Shown here piece by piece: positions 6,058 to 8,214 of a stretch of 8,214 nt of DNA (position 1 is the first letter of the stretch; every line of letters starts with the position of its first letter). This stretch comes from an uncultured Lachnospiraceae bacterium. GTDB taxonomy: Bacteria; Bacillota; Clostridia; Lachnospirales; Lachnospiraceae. A program made the position numbers and the translations under genes. The notes below the pieces were generated by a model. The model did not search any database and was not told where the DNA came from. It worked only from the letters and a program-made list of their open reading frames with translations. Where the stretch lies: assembly GCA_945827765.1 (NCBI GenBank), contig CALZPS010000058.1, positions 1 through 8,214 of the forward strand, read 5' to 3'.

Positions 6058-6641
6058 GTCCGGTAAACCTTCCCTTCCAAATCTTCTAAATCTTTCCATG
6101 AAAATATGCCGTTCTCGTAAATCATATAACTGTGTACGGAATTGTCTTTAGGTATCGACACGGAACCTGGATTCATATAAATATAACGCCCCTCTGCACA
6201 CGCGGCCGCATTTGTATGATCTGTCCCCGGCTTCTCAAACCTCTCGCACGCCGGGATATGTGTATGTCCGTTCAAAAGAATATCACCATTTTTGAGCATC
6301 GGCGGATTCTTAGGATTCCACACATGCCCGTGTGTGGCAAAGACCGTCTGCCCGTCAAGCTCCAGCAGACAATATTCTGCCAGAATCGGAAATTCCAGCA
6401 CCATCTGGTCTACCTCCGTATCACAGTTTCCCCGCACGCAAAGGATGTTTTCCCTTCGCGGATTGAGCATGGCGATTACTTCCTTCGGCGCATATTCCCG
6501 CGGCAAGTCATTACGCGGGCCATGATAAAGAATATCTCCGAGTAATAACAGGCGGTCCGCGTGCTCCCGCTCAAACACTTCCAGCATCTTCCGACAGTAG
6601 TACGCCGAACCATGAATATCTGATGCAATCATTATTTTCAT
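6033..6641 (-). CDS. yfcE: YfcE-type metallophosphoesterase (phosphodiesterase)
   Basis: This is a cytoplasmic calcineurin-like phosphodiesterase; E. coli YfcE hydrolyses phosphodiester model substrates with Mn2+, but its natural substrate is not known. The dinuclear metal site is complete: Asp8 and His10 (SDIHG), Asp36 (LGDIL), Asn72 (RGNCD), His104/His106 (THGH) and His126/His128 (GHTH). The YfcE-specific stretches HGPRNDLP (40-47), GNCDTEVDQM (71-80) and NPGSVSIPK (157-165) support this subfamily over generic metallophosphoesterases. At 202 residues it is slightly longer than E. coli YfcE (184), mainly in an insert near 133-150. AAAGGA lies about 11 bases before the ATG at 6641; two closer ATGs are out of frame. 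The gene overlaps the NYN gene downstream by 25 bases. Upstream is a 77-base gap after jetD with no clear terminator. Confidence 0.93.
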   Translation of the reverse strand: MKIMIASDIHGSAYYCRKMLEVFEREHADRLLLLGDILYHGPRNDLPREYAPKEVIAMLNPRRENILCVRGNCDTEVDQMVLEFPILAEYCLLELDGQTVFATHGHVWNPKNPPMLKNGDILLNGHTHIPACERFEKPGTDHTNAAACAEGRYIYMNPGSVSIPKDNSVHSYMIYENGIFSWKDLEDLEGKVYRTWKTDLHF

Positions 6642-6664
6642 AAATCATCATGTCCTTTCTCTTT

Positions 6665-6693
6665 ATTATCAAGTATTCTGCGACTTATCCACA
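6665..6693 (-). promoter_or_regulatory. Weak candidate promoter for yfcE
   Basis: GATAAT (6665-6670) and TGTGGA (6688-6693) are separated by exactly 17 bases. The -10 is good and the -35 poor. Start would be near 6658, leaving a leader of about 17 bases that includes the AAAGGA ribosome site. The alternative is read-through from jetD. Confidence 0.3.
6685..6693 (+). promoter_or_regulatory. Consensus DnaA box
   Basis: TTATCCACA is an exact match to the high-affinity DnaA box, here in the only gap between jetD and yfcE and overlapping the candidate yfcE -35. A single box does not make an origin. DnaA also acts as a transcription factor at promoters with such sites, so a regulatory role is possible, as is chance. 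Confidence 0.45.
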
Positions 6694-6719
6694 TCATAGA
6701 ATGAGGATGAAAGGGTGGA

Positions 6720-7982
6720 TTATATGCCAACAAAAAACGTTTCCGGAACCATCGTATCGCTCGCCAGAAAACACTCCTGCTCAATTCCCATTCCGGTCTC
6801 ACACATTTTCTGTATCAGTCCCTGCAGCGGTTCGACCTGCGTCTTTCTCAGCTTTTCCAACGTGCCGCCTTCCAGCGGCTCCGCATATTTTTCATAACGC
6901 AAATACGTTTCCACATCCATCATCCAGGGCTGTAATTTTGGAAAAATATGCCGCTGAATATAAGCGAAAATCTGTACACCGCCGTAATCCAAATCCCCAC
7001 TGTGAAAAAATGCCGCTTTCTGTTCCAGAACCTGATATAATCGCTGCAGAAATTCTCGCTCCCGCGGTGAAAAATACCCGTGGCTGAAAATATACAGCGT
7101 ATCTTCCCGATAGGGTGCCGACACAAAGTTTGCCTTATTTTCGATTGTGATGACCCGGCAAATCTGCGGCTGATATACATCAATCTCTGCATATTTTAGA
7201 GTCTCACTGTTTAACACTGTTCCATATACAAAAGCAGACAAATCAACAGCATAACCCTCTCCCGCTCCTCCAATCTTAAGCCGCAGCGGCCCTTTCAGCG
7301 CCATCTCCTGTGCATACTCACAAATCAAAAGCTGCTCCAACACGGCAGAATCATCCATGTCTGGTCCGACTTCCTCATAATAATACATTTTGGCTGTCGA
7401 AATCACATGGTTTTGCACTTCTTTTTCAAATTTTTTGGAATTTCCCAGATATTTCTTGCTGAAAACACGTTTAAACATCGGTTCTTCCAATTCATCCAGC
7501 CCTCGGAAAGCAGGAAGATACAAGTCCATCTTATCGAAATCCGCCGGTATCCGGCTGCCGCTTTTGTCGTCGAGATGCGCCAGTTTGTCCAACAAATCTT
7601 CGTAATACCTGCGAACCCAGATTTTTTTTACTCCTGCTGCCAGTTCTCTATGTATCAATGTCTGACAAGTCCGAACCCGCTCCTGTTTTGATAAAAACGT
7701 CTCGCCCCGTTCCTTTGCCTCCGCACGAAGCAAATCATAAAAACGGGGCAGACTCTCCAGACGATATCGAACATGGGACACATCATTCCCGTATACAAGC
7801 CACTTGACTTCCAGCAGACCGTCATCACACAGGGTACAGATTTCCTGTATCAAAGTGGATTTTCCGCACTTGTCATAATCCTCCTGCTGAATTTTCATCG
7901 TGCGGCTGCCACATGCTCCGTCCAACCAGTCCTTTGCACTATGATTCTCACATTTATCAATGATTTTTTTTAGCAGATACAT
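6720..7982 (-). CDS. jetD: Wadjet anti-plasmid system nuclease subunit JetD
   Basis: JetD is the DNA-cutting subunit of Wadjet (JetABCD), in which an SMC-like complex of JetA, JetB and JetC extrudes DNA loops and JetD cleaves small closed circles, blocking plasmid entry. The C-terminal half carries the Toprim-like DUF2220 motifs: Glu281 in VITIENKANF (277-286), SHGYFSP (300-306), then HSGDLDYGG (327-335) with Asp330 and Asp332 as likely metal ligands. The closing GIEQECFL (399-406) is also typical. The N-terminal half (about 1-200) is helical and fits the arm and winged-helix region that contacts JetABC. The 420-residue length is normal. The ATG follows the jetC stop by seven bases; only a weak purine-rich ribosome site is visible, consistent with coupled translation. 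Wadjet subtype (I, II or III) cannot be assigned without jetA and jetB. Confidence 0.88.
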   Translation of the reverse strand: MYLLKKIIDKCENHSAKDWLDGACGSRTMKIQQEDYDKCGKSTLIQEICTLCDDGLLEVKWLVYGNDVSHVRYRLESLPRFYDLLRAEAKERGETFLSKQERVRTCQTLIHRELAAGVKKIWVRRYYEDLLDKLAHLDDKSGSRIPADFDKMDLYLPAFRGLDELEEPMFKRVFSKKYLGNSKKFEKEVQNHVISTAKMYYYEEVGPDMDDSAVLEQLLICEYAQEMALKGPLRLKIGGAGEGYAVDLSAFVYGTVLNSETLKYAEIDVYQPQICRVITIENKANFVSAPYREDTLYIFSHGYFSPREREFLQRLYQVLEQKAAFFHSGDLDYGGVQIFAYIQRHIFPKLQPWMMDVETYLRYEKYAEPLEGGTLEKLRKTQVEPLQGLIQKMCETGMGIEQECFLASDTMVPETFFVGI

Positions 7983-7989
7983 CTTTCAC

Positions 7990-8214
7990 TCACTCTTCTT
8001 CGCCGGCCAGTTGTACAAATTCTGCCCGCTCAAACTCCTGTATGGAAATATGACGCTTGTTCGGATTCGCATAGACAAAGGTCTTGTCCACATTTTCCAG
8101 ATAATTCTGTATTTTATCATTAGTCGCGCTGATAATCGCCTGAAAACCAAGTCCGCGAATCAGCGAAATACAGCTTGCCACCTTCTCCGCATCCATCTTG
8201 GAAAATGCCTCGTC
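7990..8214 (-). CDS. jetC: Wadjet SMC-like ATPase JetC, C-terminal fragment
   Basis: Only the last 74 codons are in the window; the gene runs off the right edge. The frame opens on DEAFSKMD, which fits the end of a Walker B motif (DE) followed by the D-loop of SMC/Rad50/MukB ATPases. LGFQAIISATNDKIQNYL comes next, resembling the region after the D-loop where ABC ATPases carry a switch residue, then NVDKTFVYANPNKRHISIQEFE. The Met at 8196 is internal and not a start. Because jetD follows by seven bases, this must be the motor subunit of the same system, which would clamp ATP between two heads to drive loop extrusion. jetA and jetB should lie beyond base 8214. Identity rests on motif plus neighbour. 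Confidence 0.82.
   Translation of the reverse strand, partial: DEAFSKMDAEKVASCISLIRGLGFQAIISATNDKIQNYLENVDKTFVYANPNKRHISIQEFERAEFVQLAGEEE

Noticed and set aside
6058..6099. Longer NYN protein starting at the ATG at 6099
   Set aside because: No ribosome site precedes it; the extra 14 residues read MERFRRFGREGLPD, lie inside yfcE coding sequence and precede the natural start of the NYN fold.
7990..8196. Free-standing 68-residue gene starting at 8196
   Set aside because: The frame is open to the window edge and the six codons before the Met encode DEAFSK, the expected Walker B/D-loop of an SMC-type ATPase, so this is an internal Met.

Overview
The window reads as a piece of a Firmicutes chromosome, most likely a gut-type Clostridium/Lachnospiraceae relative. 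The reasons are consensus AGGAGG-type ribosome binding sites, a strong sigma-A-like promoter, a short-form NadA and NadB, and a cytoplasmic GH2 glycosidase with a clostridial-style C-terminal extension. This placement is inferred from gene content; no 16S or other marker is present. Bases 1-46 are not genomic: they are an Illumina Nextera P5/i5/Tn5 adapter left on the contig end, so biological sequence starts at 47.

Every credible gene lies on the minus strand, so transcription runs from high to low coordinates. From right to left: the last 74 codons of an SMC-like ATPase (jetC) and a complete jetD form the 3' end of a Wadjet anti-plasmid system (7990-8214 and 6720-7982). After a 77-base gap holding a perfect DnaA box come a YfcE-type metallophosphoesterase (6033-6641) and, overlapping it by 25 bases, a NYN-domain putative RNase with two OST-HTH/LOTUS RNA-binding domains (5077-6057). 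A 184-base gap then precedes a TTG-started GH2 glycosidase of 752 residues (2634-4892), which ends at a clear hairpin terminator (2592-2621).

The left third is the de novo NAD operon nadA-nadB-nadC. It is driven by a near-consensus promoter (2513-2541) whose -35 box sits inside an imperfect palindrome that could be a NiaR-type operator. The genes overlap by ATGA junctions. NadB oxidises aspartate to iminoaspartate, NadA condenses that with dihydroxyacetone phosphate to quinolinate, and NadC (cut by the contig end after 96 residues) converts quinolinate to nicotinate mononucleotide.

The most interesting parts are the Wadjet tail beside a predicted RNA-targeting NYN-LOTUS protein coupled to a phosphodiesterase, the unusual helical tail of the GH2 enzyme, and the layered regulatory DNA in front of nadA. 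I see no tRNA, rRNA, CRISPR array, insertion sequence or riboswitch. The two largest gaps (2473-2633 and 4893-5076) are both under 300 bases and are described below.
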